From Chiridota heheva (taxonomy: Eukaryota; Echinodermata; Holothuroidea; Apodida; Chiridotidae), in contig JAIGNY010000696.1 of the NCBI GenBank assembly GCA_020152595.1, forward strand, positions 1,103,501 to 1,167,500: 64,000 bases of DNA. Reading direction: 5' to 3'. Below are positions 37,001-42,807 of this stretch, piece after piece. A model generated the notes under the pieces. It was not told the DNA's origin. It searched no databases and saw nothing but the letters and a program-made list of their open reading frames with translations. Position 1 is the first letter of the stretch; each line of letters begins with the position of its first letter. The position numbers and the translations under genes are program-made.

Positions 37001-38537
37001 AATTATTGACAAATTTCTGAAATTTCTTTACCTGACACTTAATTAATTTGTTAAAACATCCAGTGGTTTTAAACTTCAAAATTTTGTAAAATATTTCAAA
37101 GAAATACATAAAATTGTGTGATTATAAGGCTGTGATGTTATAAATAGACTATAAAGTTAAATCCCATCCAGCCTTGGGGGCTTATAGAGCCAGTGTTTAT
37201 ACCCAGTTTTCATGGTGCTAAACGGATGAGAGTACTTGACTCCCCCTGGATGGGACACCCGTTCATCGCAGGTTAAATCTCCAGTCAAAATACGTACTCT
37301 ACAACAAAGTGCATTGGAGCAAGTGGGATAAAGTGTCTTGCTCAAGGACACAGCACAGCACCCTGGCTGAGACGTAATCCTGGTACCTTTTGAGTAAGAG
37401 ATCGATGCTCTTACCACTGGGCTACTGCACTCCTCAGTCTTATTACAATACAGATATACTCAGTCTTATTACAATACAGATATAAAGTTACACAAAATTG
37501 TATGCATGGTTAGAAGATGTGTGATCTTTCTTTCCCAGTCTCTATCCTCTCATTTATGATGAACATGCTTGATCACTATAAACAATCCTGCCATGTCAAT
37601 TTAATCTTCGATTTATCAATCGCATTCCTTCAATTTCTGCCTGTACATTTCCTTCATAACATTGGTGTTTGTCTGTTATGTCTTTCGCACCATTTTATTA
37701 TTTATGAACTATCTATTTCTAAAGAATGACATCGCACCTCAATGTATTGTACATGAAAATTGATTAAATTATGTTTTAGTAATTTATGGAAAATTTTCCA
37801 AGACTTTGTTGGTCACTAATCTACATTAGTTGTTGTGCTCCTTAAGATTTCAAAGTCAGACCCGACCTGATAAATAAGCAGGTCGGGTCAGACTTTTCCT
37901 CTTTATTTTCTTTATTCTGAAAACCACAAGTAATTAGAATCAAATTCCCTTATCAATGGCCCCATTGTATTCGTTCTCCTGGTTGAGTAATTATTCTAAG
38001 TAAGATAAGTGGTCTTATTATTTGCTACAGTAAGTTTGTGGTCATAATTTACTGGAACAAATTTTTAAGGAAAAGGACACGTCATGGACTCTTAATTTAG
38101 CATTCTGCTGATATATGCAATAATTATAAATTACAAAATCTCAAAGCATCTCAGTCAATTTGCCACAAGTCATACAGAACCTGAAACACATATATCTCCT
38201 AAATGGAATAAGATTTCTGAATACTTTTGCTAGTTTTTCCCCGTGATTGTTATCTTTTGTACATATTGGCAACTAAAGAATCCTGTAACAAATTTTGAAA
38301 CATTTAAGTTACACGCTGTACCTGATCATATACCTTGAATACCTCTGAGTGATAATATTTATTCTTTAAACCAATTAGGAGGTGAAGAAACTCCAGGAGG
38401 AGGCTCTGAAGAAGGGCAGCATGATCAGGCAGCTGAAGGACAAGGTTGGCAGGTCAGAGGGCAAGAGAGGATTTGACCCCAGCAAAGCATTCCAACACCA
38501 CAAGGAAAACCACCGACCACTGGGTCCTGTCAACTGA
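5105..38537 (+). CDS. HMMR: Hyaluronan-mediated motility receptor (HMMR/RHAMM), 5'-incomplete, 12 exons
   Basis: Twelve exons join in phase: 5105-5178, 10845-10936, 12757-12930, 15771-15990, 19168-19257, 21174-21412, 25504-25617, 26976-28631, 30028-30075, 32643-32691, 34189-34365 and 38379-38537. They give about 1029 residues before the stop, almost all coiled coil. The C-terminal third identifies the family: a WKxxFEELL...PFQ segment, then YAKLLGHQN followed by KQKIHHVLKLK, then FDPSKAF, all hallmarks of HMMR. In vertebrates HMMR binds microtubules, dynein and TPX2 at spindle poles and centrosomes, and hyaluronan through a BX7B basic motif. That motif (K-x7-K in KQKIHHVLKLK) is kept, as is a KEN tripeptide near the end. 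The N-terminus is outside the window. Human HMMR is about 724 residues in full (from memory), so this protein is markedly longer, largely through the 552-codon exon at 26976. No frameshift is seen in 3.1 kb of coding sequence. Confidence 0.93.
6104..6340 (+). pseudogene. ORF1 zinc-knuckle region of element B
   Basis: It reads CCHKSQKYANGKNSC, then CGNCGALDHDSASC and CTNCDGTHPANHPSFSKDC, ending PTW. These are three consecutive CCHC-type knuckles as found in gag-like nucleic-acid-binding ORF1 proteins of I- and jockey-type retrotransposons. The frame upstream is broken. Confidence 0.85.
6831..7310 (+). pseudogene. Endonuclease domain of element B
   Basis: It begins MAYNRNNYNNTHNIIQWNMR, then FCLQDTFLKTTDHY (the catalytic E of copy A is D here), GGVSVLIRHDIPHS and, after a frameshift near 7185, GDFNAHNPLLGS. 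It is clearly the sister of the 650-1171 domain. Confidence 0.85.
8948..9140 (+). mobile_element. Solo 3'-UTR fragment inserted into the RT of element B
   Basis: The RT sequence of B is cut between GCTCACC (to 8947) and ATTCATGCC (from 9141), which are adjacent in copy A (about 3016-3030). The 193-bp insert is almost identical to the 3' end of copy A (4338-4521) and ends in (CAAA)n. This is a severely 5'-truncated retrotransposition of the family into its own sister. Confidence 0.9.
9694..10362 (+). repeat. 25-bp minisatellite, about 27 copies
   Basis: The unit is GTGATGTCATTAGTTGAGAA plus AATGT, with several variants; a GATTTGACTAGTTAGGG variant occurs twice at equal context (near 9798 and 10221), indicating block duplication. 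It is followed by sequence resembling the right end of MITE-1. Confidence 0.95.
10561..10693 (+). mobile_element. Solo 3' tail of the A/B family
   Basis: It matches the last 130 bp of element A, from GCTTTTGTTCTTGAAT through ATGATCTGACCTCTCAGGC to the CATCAAACAAACAAAC tail. It contains no coding sequence. It sits 150 bp before HMMR exon b. Confidence 0.85.
10845..10936 (+). CDS. HMMR: HMMR exon b
   Basis: The acceptor TTTTTTCTAG is followed by 92 bases and donor AAAG|GTATGA. It enters in phase 0 from exon a and leaves after two bases of a codon. The reading LMQEEKNIRLENLMKQLTES continues with QKQLKTMSSE, a heptad-rich coil with charged and glutamine residues. Confidence 0.85.
11359..11978. 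mobile_element. MITE-1 copy 1 (TTAA-flanked) with a 15-bp array
   Basis: The left end TTAAAGGATTAGTTCATCGG and right end ...CTTGACCACTGAACTTATCC are inverted repeats of each other; the TIR extends some 100 bp, including AACAAAATGGTGAAGAAA and its complement. Family members are at 20616, 28689, 45961 and 50199. It is non-coding. The TTAA at the edges suggests a piggyBac-type origin. Confidence 0.8.
11516..11608 (+). repeat. 15-bp GACTAGTTGTGACAT array, six copies, inside MITE-1
   Basis: The other MITE-1 copies have one GACTAGTTGTGATGTCA at this place. Here it is amplified sixfold, perfectly. Confidence 0.93.
12757..12930 (+). CDS. HMMR: HMMR exon c
   Basis: The acceptor CAATCGCAG precedes 174 bases and donor AAGA|GTAAGAT, the strongest donor in the gene. 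One base completes the arginine codon begun in exon b. The encoded coil includes SELLQSLDASDELLGQQS and runs to LILKEKLQ. Confidence 0.88.
13105..13860 (+). repeat. Block-duplicated intronic segments
   Basis: A block with CATACTCATCAAAATAGTC, AGTAACTGGTTGGTAATCAA, GTTCAAAAGAACAGAGA, AATCGGGCAT and TTTGGGCGTGTACAGGG occurs at about 13110-13425, again at 13485-13730 and partly at 13735-13860, with a shorter internal duplication at 13205-13335. No coding content. Confidence 0.8.
13908..15230 (+). mobile_element. Minisatellite-cored element, copy I
   Basis: It starts near TTTTTGGTGAGCATGCGAAG, followed by TTATATGAACTGACACTTTT and ATGAGACTTCTTATGGA, then a long 24-bp array. The same arrangement occurs at 22018-23650 and, inverted, at 54690-56530. 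It has no coding region and no RT or transposase. It sits in the intron before HMMR exon d. Confidence 0.75.
14062..15192 (+). repeat. 24-bp minisatellite core of copy I
   Basis: About 45 diverged units with consensus GGGATGCCATGTGGGACATA plus GGGT, many with insertions of one to five bases. Long open frames on both strands are repeat artefacts. Confidence 0.93.
15528..15664 (+). repeat. 19-bp AACCCAAGATGAGGTTGTT array
   Basis: About seven copies lie 107 bp before HMMR exon d. One copy has two extra bases (AAGATGGGAGG). Confidence 0.93.
15771..15990 (+). CDS. HMMR: HMMR exon d
   Basis: The acceptor TTTCTAAAG precedes 220 bases and donor AAAGAG|GTATAC. It starts with one base that completes a glutamate codon and ends in phase 0. 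It encodes a long coil beginning NERVTTTSLHELTIKYEELE. An internal CAG|GTACAC could act as an alternative donor at about 15890, but the full reading frame is open and coil-like throughout. Confidence 0.88.
15991..17035. other. HMMR intron, no feature recognised
   Basis: AT-rich intronic DNA with simple A/T runs near 16210-16270. A short duplication stands out: AATCCACACCTTCAAACTCG and AATCTACACCTTCCAACCTG, each followed by GAGAGCC and TTCACAGTTCAATTGCTAGC, at about 16759 and 16842. Confidence 0.5.
17036..17850 (+). repeat. 19-bp minisatellite, about 43 copies
   Basis: The unit is ATTGAATGATTGATGGACC, with 17- and 18-bp variants (ACCATGAATG) at several places. Because three units make 57 bases, the minus strand stays open for over 300 codons; this is not evidence of a gene. 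Confidence 0.96.
18528..18940 (+). repeat. 26-bp minisatellite, about 15 copies
   Basis: The unit is GTCAATCATGATACACAGTA plus TCTCTG, nearly identical throughout, with one internally deleted unit near 18690-18708. The homogeneity implies recent expansion. It lies about 230 bp before HMMR exon e. Confidence 0.96.
19168..19257 (+). CDS. HMMR: HMMR exon e
   Basis: The acceptor TTTGTCGCCAG precedes exactly 30 codons and donor GAG|GTAAGA, phase 0 on both sides, so skipping it would keep frame. It encodes DLISSLKKSKENEMRARKDA and on to LKGE, strongly charged coiled coil. Confidence 0.87.
19258..20615. other. HMMR intron, no recognised feature
   Basis: Holds a small ATATGCAAATTT repeat near 19387-19423 and a direct CTTGTCTACTAGTGTTCC duplication at 19750-19790. 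No exon or transposon family is recognised. Confidence 0.45.
20616..20963. mobile_element. MITE-1 copy 2
   Basis: TTAA-flanked ends read TTAAAGGATTAGTTAAGTGG and CCACTGAACTAATCCTTTAA. The right half is shortened relative to the copy at 50199. It has a single GACAAGTTGTGATGTCA core and no array. Confidence 0.85.
21174..21412 (+). CDS. HMMR: HMMR exon f
   Basis: The acceptor TTGCTTACAG precedes 239 bases and donor AAAG|GTTTGT, phase 0 in and phase 2 out. It encodes about 80 residues of coil beginning FFLLEEQHGDLQYNLQSGKE, including a run with LEENVDRLREEKNEANQT. Confidence 0.88.
22018..23650 (+). mobile_element. Minisatellite-cored element, copy II (full length)
   Basis: The left part (22018-22450) begins TTTTTGGTGAGCATGCGAAC and runs through a GAAATATTAG/TCCTTAGA-rich stretch to GGTTGTATCAGGCATGATTA. 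The core contains 24-bp arrays, and the right end is CAGGTCATATGATATGGG to CATGGTCATGCGAACCATG near 23640. Both flanks recur in inverted order at 54690-56530, defining a mobile unit of roughly 1.6-1.8 kb. Confidence 0.8.
22755..23550 (+). repeat. 24-bp minisatellite core of copy II
   Basis: About 33 diverged GGGATGCCATGTGGGACATA-type units, including a run of shorter ATGGAATGCCATGTGGGA units at 23470-23550. An isolated pair of units sits earlier at 22530-22580. Confidence 0.92.
24053..24781 (+). repeat. 15-bp minisatellite, about 48 copies
   Basis: The unit is GTAGAAAGAACTGGT, very homogeneous. The unit is a multiple of three, so frames stay open on both strands (RKNWC and STPVL pentamers); these are not genes. 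It is strongly purine-rich on the plus strand. Confidence 0.97.
24880..25312 (+). mobile_element. 3' fragment of a non-LTR retrotransposon with embedded TTA microsatellite
   Basis: A C/T-rich 3' UTR ends TGCAGTGCGTTTAAACCTCAACAAACAAACG, split here as TGCAGTGCGTTTAAACC then TCAACAAACAAACG, like other tails in the window. A run of TTA repeats with point changes fills 25027-25132. Confidence 0.7.
25027..25132 (+). repeat. (TTA)n microsatellite
   Basis: About 35 triplets, first pure and then with ATG/ATC interruptions, inside the retrotransposon tail. Confidence 0.95.
25504..25617 (+). CDS. HMMR: HMMR exon g
   Basis: The acceptor TTTTTTCTTCAG precedes 114 bases and donor TCAAA|GTAAGTT. It encodes AMKHSEETAVELNLMRAQVR and continues to EIEELSK. 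The last two bases (AA) need a following G, which the next exon supplies. The intron that follows contains the 59-bp splice-acceptor array. Confidence 0.9.
26168..26995 (+). repeat. HMMR: 59-bp array carrying 14 tandem 3' splice sites of HMMR exon h
   Basis: Each unit contains a branch-point-like TACTAAT, a T-rich stretch, TTTGTAG and then the first 19 exon bases GGTCAATGCTGGTCTACAG. Exon-start positions run from 26209 to 26976 at exact 59-bp steps (13 periods, 14 acceptors). One unit has a T-to-C change (GGCCAATG near 26387); the rest look identical. Only the last copy continues into open coding sequence. Using any earlier acceptor gives VNAGLQY and then TAA. Confidence 0.97.
26976..28631 (+). 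CDS. HMMR: HMMR exon h, 1656-bp coiled-coil exon with 46-residue repeats
   Basis: Entry is at the fourteenth of 14 tandem acceptors (GTTTGTAG|G); the donor is CTCAG|GTATGTA. The single G completes AAG and the frame then stays open for 551 codons, beginning VNAGLQKTEKEHEAIKQQ. Residues are dominated by E, K, Q, L and R with heptad spacing and no globular motif. From 27568 to 28257 five 46-residue repeats follow each other, with a degenerate sixth to about 28395 and a weaker one before. Forty-six equals five heptads plus one hendecad, so the coil phase can be kept. The exon is far longer than any other exon of the gene in this window. Confidence 0.93.
28689..29187. mobile_element. MITE-1 copy 3
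   Basis: It starts at TTAAAGGTTCAGAGGTCAG, 57 bp after HMMR exon h, and ends ...GGTTACTAAGTCAGTCCTTAA. The middle contains CAGACTAGTTGTGATGTCAC and GCCAACCTTCCATAGT as in copy 1. Non-coding. Confidence 0.82.
29782..29989. mobile_element. MITE-4, 208 bp with 14-bp perfect TIRs
   Basis: CCAGTGCATTAAAT at 29782-29795 is the exact reverse complement of ATTTAATGCACTGG at 29976-29989. A related sequence is near 38700-38860. It ends 38 bp before HMMR exon i, so the branch point of that exon may lie inside or at the edge of the element. Confidence 0.7.
30028..30075 (+). CDS. HMMR: HMMR exon i (16-codon microexon)
   Basis: The acceptor, with a long T-rich tract ending TATAAAG, precedes 48 bases and donor GATAG|GTGAGT. 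One base completes a serine codon and two are left for the next. It encodes SHVCSGMEELEQEKD. A 208-bp inverted-repeat element ends 38 bp before this exon. The length is a multiple of three, so it could be skipped without frame loss. Confidence 0.8.
30076..31800. other. HMMR intron, no recognised feature
   Basis: AT-rich with a slightly CpG-richer patch at 30600-31200. No exon, transposon domain or tandem array was recognised. Confidence 0.4.
31815..32408 (+). mobile_element. 3' fragment of a second non-LTR family
   Basis: In shifting frames it gives WQDSWNHETSNKLHTIKP, then RIRLSHSSLTHSHLLSSS with CNTKLSIKHILLTCP, the C-terminal Cys/His motif of ORF2. It ends in a C/T-rich 3' UTR with GGTGTCGTTAAACATCAACA at about 32389-32408. 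5'-truncated. Confidence 0.8.
32437..32453 (+). repeat. (GT)n microsatellite
   Basis: About nine GT dinucleotides immediately after the retrotransposon tail. Confidence 0.9.
32643..32691 (+). CDS. HMMR: HMMR exon j, conserved WK...PFQ segment
   Basis: The acceptor TTTTTCTTCAG precedes 49 bases and donor CAG|GTGAGC. It reads WKAKFEELLAKVEPFQ. The tryptophan, the EEL and the terminal PFQ correspond to the conserved segment just before the C-terminal domain of vertebrate HMMR. Confidence 0.93.
32728..32830 (+). repeat. 30-bp (2 x 15) minisatellite
   Basis: Alternating AGATCTTTGGCAAAT and AGATTTTTGACAAAT units, about seven halves, just after HMMR exon j. Confidence 0.9.
33582..33968 (+). repeat. 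44-bp minisatellite, about 9 copies
   Basis: The unit contains CTCCCAATGGTGATGAATTG and CCACCTTTGCCTCTGTCTCT, with spacing 40-44 bp. Alternating GATGAATTG and GATAAATTG versions suggest a two-unit higher-order repeat. Confidence 0.93.
34189..34365 (+). CDS. HMMR: HMMR exon k, YAKLLGHQN / basic hyaluronan- and spindle-binding segment
   Basis: The acceptor GATCAAAG precedes 59 codons and donor GAG|GTGAGT, phase 0 on both sides. The most diagnostic exon: EQLDQFEAQKRFLL, then RDYAKLLGHQNNKQKIHHVL, then KLKEDNIKLKE. In vertebrate HMMR this region is the basic leucine-zipper-like segment that localises the protein to centrosomes and contacts TPX2, and contains the first BX7B hyaluronan-binding motif. 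Here KQKIHHVLKLK satisfies K-x7-K without acidic residues. Confidence 0.96.
34662..35937 (-). mobile_element. CR1/L2-like LINE fragment (RT and 3' end)
   Basis: On the minus strand it gives DHKVLLQQLVDILGIYGIPL, FGVPQGSKLGPLLF, then YSDDTQIYV (catalytic DD), then LHWLPVKQCIDFKVL, typical of L2/CR1 C-termini, with a few frame breaks. The 3' end reads GCGCTATATAAATTTCAATC followed by ATTGATTGATTGAT, the usual L2 tail. It is antisense to HMMR in the last but one region of the gene. Confidence 0.88.
36275..36405 (+). mobile_element. Solo 3' tail of a non-LTR retrotransposon
   Basis: C/T-rich, then CTCTTGACTGTTGCAGTACC and ATTAAAGATCAACAAACC, like the 24880 and 31815 tails. It abuts a MITE-2-related sequence. 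Confidence 0.65.
36403..36692. mobile_element. MITE-2-related element without the array
   Basis: It contains GGGGTATAACATGCACTTTG and one copy of CTTTGTCCATCTGCTC, and ends CACAGGAATATTCCTTTAAA. It is the single-copy counterpart of the arrayed element at 4535-5078. Confidence 0.65.
36775..36856 (+). mobile_element. Solo retrotransposon tail, very short
   Basis: ACACCCTCTTTGCACATTTG then ACTCTGTTGCGGTGCCATCA then AACCAAACCAAACC, a tail-only fragment of about 80 bp. Confidence 0.55.
37152..37435 (-). mobile_element. tRNA-derived SINE-like element
   Basis: On the minus strand it begins GTGCAGTAGCCCAGTGGTAA, an A-box-like start, with a degraded B box near 37383 and a CCTTGAGCAAGACACTTTAT body, then a C-rich end. 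The tRNA-like head lies at the right edge. No coding content. Confidence 0.65.
37436..37485 (+). repeat. 27-bp direct duplication
   Basis: CAGTCTTATTACAATACAGA occurs twice in tandem, next to the SINE head; possibly part of a target duplication or a nascent array. Confidence 0.7.
38379..38537 (+). CDS. HMMR: HMMR last coding exon with FDPSKAF and KEN box
   Basis: The acceptor CCAATTAG precedes 52 codons and a TGA at 38535-38537. It reads EVKKLQEEALKKGSMIRQLK, then a basic stretch, then FDPSKAFQHHKENH, then a short tail ending GPVN. FDPSKAF followed by H-rich residues and KEN is the HMMR C-terminal signature. The KEN tripeptide is at 38502-38510; KEN boxes are APC/C degrons in mitotic proteins, which fits HMMR turnover, but function here is inferred. 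The second BX7B-like spacing (KLQEEALKK) contains acidic residues and may not bind hyaluronan. Confidence 0.96.
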   Translation, partial: EVKKLQEEALKKGSMIRQLKDKVGRSEGKRGFDPSKAFQHHKENHRPLGPVN

Positions 38538-38564
38538 GCAGTAGGCACTTTTGAATGAGATCAA

Positions 38565-38660
38565 TATCCTGTAAAGAAGATCAATATCCTGTGATGATCA
38601 TTATCCTGTAATGATCATTATCCTGTAATGATCATTATCCTGTTAAAGAGACTATCAATA
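38565..38660 (+). repeat. 17-bp ATCATTATCCTGTAATG array in the HMMR 3' UTR
   Basis: About four to five imperfect units immediately after the stop codon; related TCAATATCCTGTTAAAG words recur to about 39190. Confidence 0.8.
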
Positions 38661-38875
38661 TCCTGTGAAAGGAGATTTTTTTTCTATGGAGTATTTGCAT
38701 TATCATGACCCATGCATTAATTCCCTGTAATGCACGACCTTCATTATTCGGTTTAGTCCATTTCTACAACAGGTGAATTTCTTAACAAAGCGAAAAATTG
38801 TATGCAAAATGTTCTCCTTTTTTTTCTTCATGCATTTTAAATAATCTAATATGAAAATAAGAAAAACGTTTTGGC

Positions 38876-39002
38876 AGTGTTTATATGCGTATTTTATGCA
38901 CGGTTCAAAGGACTTTGCACTCGTGAATGACCTTCCTAAAGTCGAGTCATTCTACTCGGTCCAAAGTCCTTGCCCCGTGCATTTAATACGCATAAAAACA
39001 CT
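38876..39002 (+). repeat. Long hairpin downstream of the HMMR stop
   Basis: The left arm 38876-38931 and right arm 38946-39002 are about 56 bp each and complementary with few mismatches (AGTGTTTATATGCGTATT against AATACGCATAAAAACACT; TGCACGG against CCGTGCA). The 14-base loop is 38932-38945. It would fold strongly in RNA if the 3' UTR extends this far. It may be a small foldback transposon. Confidence 0.9.
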
Positions 39003-40133
39003 CCGTGTCAACATTAATCTTTCATTAATATTTTGAAAATCATAATTTTGTTAGAGAAGATCAATATCATGTTACCATCGATCAACATTTTGTTAATAAG
39101 ATTTTGATATCCCATTAAAGGTCAATATCCTGTTTAAGATCAATATCCTGTTAAATGTGATGAATATCCTGTTAAATGTGATGAATATTATGTTAAAGGT
39201 GATCATTGGTTTGCTACCAATACAGGATCTATATCCTTTTGAAGGTGCACAAGGCCAAAAAGTAAGATCATATTTTCTGGGATTCCTTGAATAATTAAAG
39301 TGTTTCTTTCACGTAAAGTTACTGAAAGTACATCTGTTAAGGATATTCAATCAACTTTGACCCTATTCTTTTCATGTTGTTTTTGATTAATATTTGATTT
39401 CCAACACCAGTGCAATTTTTCTCTTGTAAATGGAATTGTTTTTTTTTTTTTTACCCTGGGAGGTGACATTTCTTTCGCCCCTGAAAGCAGCTTTGATTCA
39501 AGTCACAGAAATGTGATTATGAGTATAGGATTACAAAATTATGTATAACTGGAGTTGATGGAATGTAAATTTCTTTGGACATAGGAATTTAGAAAAGTAA
39601 AGCAAATTGTATGTTTAATTAAAAGTCATATTACTTGCATATTTAAAATTAGGTACATAAAAGCTAAAACTATATGGGTTACTAAACTTTGGGAACATAT
39701 TTGACAAGTATCTACATTAGTGAGGTTTTATGATCAGAAATGTGTTAGACTTATTTAAAACCTAATCATATGTAGAACTTTAAACCTGAATATCTCTTAT
39801 TAAACCAAACAACATTTGTAAACATTTTAGTACCTATTTGGTTTGCCTCCTTGTCTTCTGTTGTTTATGATAAACATCTTTCAATTAGGTACCTGTAAAA
39901 TTCCTTTGTACAGTTTGTTTGATATCTGTCTTTTATGCTATTTTTTATTATCTATAAACTACCGTATATATTTCCAAAAAATGGAAAAATTGTTCATGTA
40001 TTGTATTTAAAAATTAATTAAATTGGCTAAAATTTTTAGAAACAATTTCATCGAAATTACATAGTGACTTGTGAGGACTGTAATGTTAGAAATAGACTGG
40101 ATTTGATCATTGTGAAACAAAACGGATAAAACA

Positions 40134-40139
40134 AATAAA
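40134..40139 (+). terminator. HMMR: Candidate HMMR polyadenylation signal AATAAA
   Basis: This is the first canonical AATAAA found by eye after the HMMR stop, about 1.6 kb downstream, followed by a T/G-rich stretch. Several ATTAAA variants lie earlier (for example 39294-39299) and could be used instead. The 3' UTR would include the strong hairpin at 38876-39002. Confidence 0.35.
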
Positions 40140-40344
40140 GCGGTCTCAAATTGTCATTCCATTTTGTATCCTTTCAAAAAATATTCAAATAGTTATATCA
40201 ATTTTGGTGCATTTTCTTTGTATGTTTTGCAAGGGCATAGTAAACCTTGCAATAACCTTGATTTTATAATAACCTTGGTTTTATAATAACCTCTGTTCCA
40301 ATAGTAATTATAAATACTATATCACAATATACAAATGTGGTTTA

Positions 40345-41165
40345 ATGCAAAGGTTTGTTTGTTTGATGAGGGGCTTAACGGCACCACGACAGCAAGGGTC
40401 AAATTGTGCCTGAGAGGTTGGATCATTCTAGAGGTAGGAAGGAAAGAAAACAGGGGGAGAATGAGAGAAATACAAGAACTAAAAGTCAGAAAGCTGGGAT
40501 CGAGAGAGGTGCATGGGTGAAAAAAACAAAGTGGAGAGAGGAGGAGAGGAGGGCTAAACATGGTTGTATAGGGAAGCATGATGAAGGCAGAAGATCATTT
40601 TATCCGGAGGGTTTTGCAACCGAGTTGTGGGGAGCTAGGGAGCTCTGGGAAGGTTGTACAGGGGGCAAGCAAGGAGAACGTGATGGACTGTGAGGTTGCA
40701 CTGGCAGTTATTGCAGAGGGGTCGGGGGGAGCCAATAAGGAGGTGGGAGTGAGTGAGGTGGGTGTGACCTATTCTTCGACGGGTAATATGAACGTTGTCG
40801 ACATGAGAGAGATGTGGATGGTGGGTTTGATCAGAATGTTGGGCTGGATGACGTGGAGTTTGTTATCAATTGGGAGTCCCATGAGTTTGCCAGCGGTCAT
40901 GAACAAGGGAAGCGATAAGCGGTTTGATGTCAGAAAGGGTTTTGGGAAATGGGGTAGGGGGAGGTTGAGGGCAAGCTTAGTGGCTGCATCAACCCTGTCA
41001 TTGCCAGGGATGCCAACATGGCTGGGTATCCAGAAGAAAAGAATACTTTTCCTGCAGAGGGTGGGCGAAAGGAATTTTTAGAGGAGATGGTGGGATGTGG
41101 AGTTATCCCATTTAAGATTAGGTAAAGAGTTAAGGACAGCCTTGGAGTCAGAGAAGATGGCAAAG
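40345..41165 (-). mobile_element. Copy D of the A/B retrotransposon family, 5'-truncated
   Basis: On the minus strand it starts within RNase H (equivalent to about 3700 in copy A, with GKVFFSSGYPAML as the frame shadow of FFWIPSHVG), then the Cys/His motif, 3' UTR and the TCAAACAAACAAACC tail at 40345. Inactive. Confidence 0.88.
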
Positions 41166-42807
41166 GTAAAAGAATATCTAGATCTAATATCCAGAGTATT
41201 TCTAACAGTATCTAAATGTGGATGTAGTATTCATATGTGTATAGTTAAAGATAGATGAACAAATATTGGATTTTGATATGCATCTTGTTTATTCTTAGTT
41301 CGTTCACTAGTTGTTTAATGTAAGCTATTTCTTTCAGTATCCTTTATTCGTTTAATATTTGTTTAATGTAAGCTATTCCTCTCGGTATCCTTTTGACAAA
41401 CAACTTATAACTTAAATTCCTAAGTTTGCATAGTCTTCTTATAGTAATAGTAACAAATCCATAATTTGATATTTTATTTTTTGTTGCAATTGAGAGTATG
41501 AATGTGAAGTTTATCAAGTACAAGTAGTAGCATTTATTAGTGTTGTAGGACCCAAGACTCAGATTTTGGTTGAGGATGGGGAAGGGGGAGGGTACAATGT
41601 TTCAGACTCGAGACTCGACTCAGGAAATGGACTGATGTGGAAATGGACTGATGTGGAAATGGACTGATGTGGAAATGGACTGAAATGGACTTGACTACAA
41701 CACTGCTAGAGAGGCATAGATTTTATATTTCAAGTGTACCGAGTCAATTTTGTCAGTCATTTTTTGTATATAACATAAAATAGTTACGCTGATTAAAGGT
41801 ACATCAATTTTTGGGGGGCATGGGATAAAGAAATGTATTAATAAGAGACTTCAAATAAGTACATTGGCACTCAAGCAAGTATTGAAATAAGTTACAATAC
41901 ATCAAACCCTATTGTTAGTGAACAATAAAATGCTTGTATTCATTCACAAAATATCACCTTAATGGTTGTTTCTCTCTTTGATGTTTTGGTAGGTCAGGTT
42001 TTATGTGTTACAGTACATTATTATATGACAACTTTTGTAAATTACCATATTTCTTGATCTAGATTTTTAATTAACAACAGACGATTCACTCTTCAGGTTA
42101 AGAGAATAGATCTGATTGATAAAGAATTTCTTGTTTGGTAATTTATTTTGTGATGTACATTTCTAAATAAATGGCTAAAAATGTTACTTGTGAGCAAGGC
42201 AGGGGTCTATGTAACATCCCTTTCCAGGAAAATGAAATTCTGATACCTCCTCAATTCCCAATGATCCGGGCTCTTCCAAAGTGAAACAGGAGATCTCCAT
42301 GGCAGTGCAGTAAAACTTTTTCCTTTTCCAATTTAGCGTCCTTACTGGTGGGTCTCCAACCAGTGCTTTATGACTGGTCAACTTAAAATGGACGTGGGCG
42401 CCATCTTGATATAAATACTCCAATAAAGGATGTATGAACATTTGCAAAACTAACCAACTAAGTCATGTGGGCTTTGAAAACACAAAACAAACAAGAACAA
42501 AAATACCCAATATTTCATGTCTGTGGGAAAGACTGCAAGATTTTTGCAATGCTGTTTGGGTATTACAATTTAAAAGAGAAATTAAAACTTGATCCACAAG
42601 TGGATTTTCATTGCATTGGGTCACTTGGACAGAGTATTACAAGCAATATTGTTGTTGCCAGTTCTTTGAGAAAGATCAGCAACTAATCATTGAATCTCAA
42701 CTGAGATCTCCAATCAATGCAAGATATGTCTCAATGAAAGTCCATTATAATTTTTTTCTTCAACTTTCTGGTCTGTTCCAATTTCGTATTGGTCACACTC
42801 TCTCCAG
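41166..42807. other. Intergenic DNA between the convergent genes
   Basis: AT-rich, with the 16-bp array at 41625-41690 and nothing else recognised. A less AT-rich patch at 42180-42480 has open frames but no known domain. Confidence 0.45.
41625..41690 (+). repeat. 16-bp AAATGGACTGATGTGG array
   Basis: Four units, nearly perfect. Confidence 0.85.

Noticed and set aside
38851-39036. 61-codon plus-strand frame after HMMR
   Set aside because: It runs through both arms of the hairpin and has no coding features.
42184-42447. Possible 87-codon gene on the minus strand
   Set aside because: No recognised domain, no splice or start context, and no relation to either gene; kept as intergenic.
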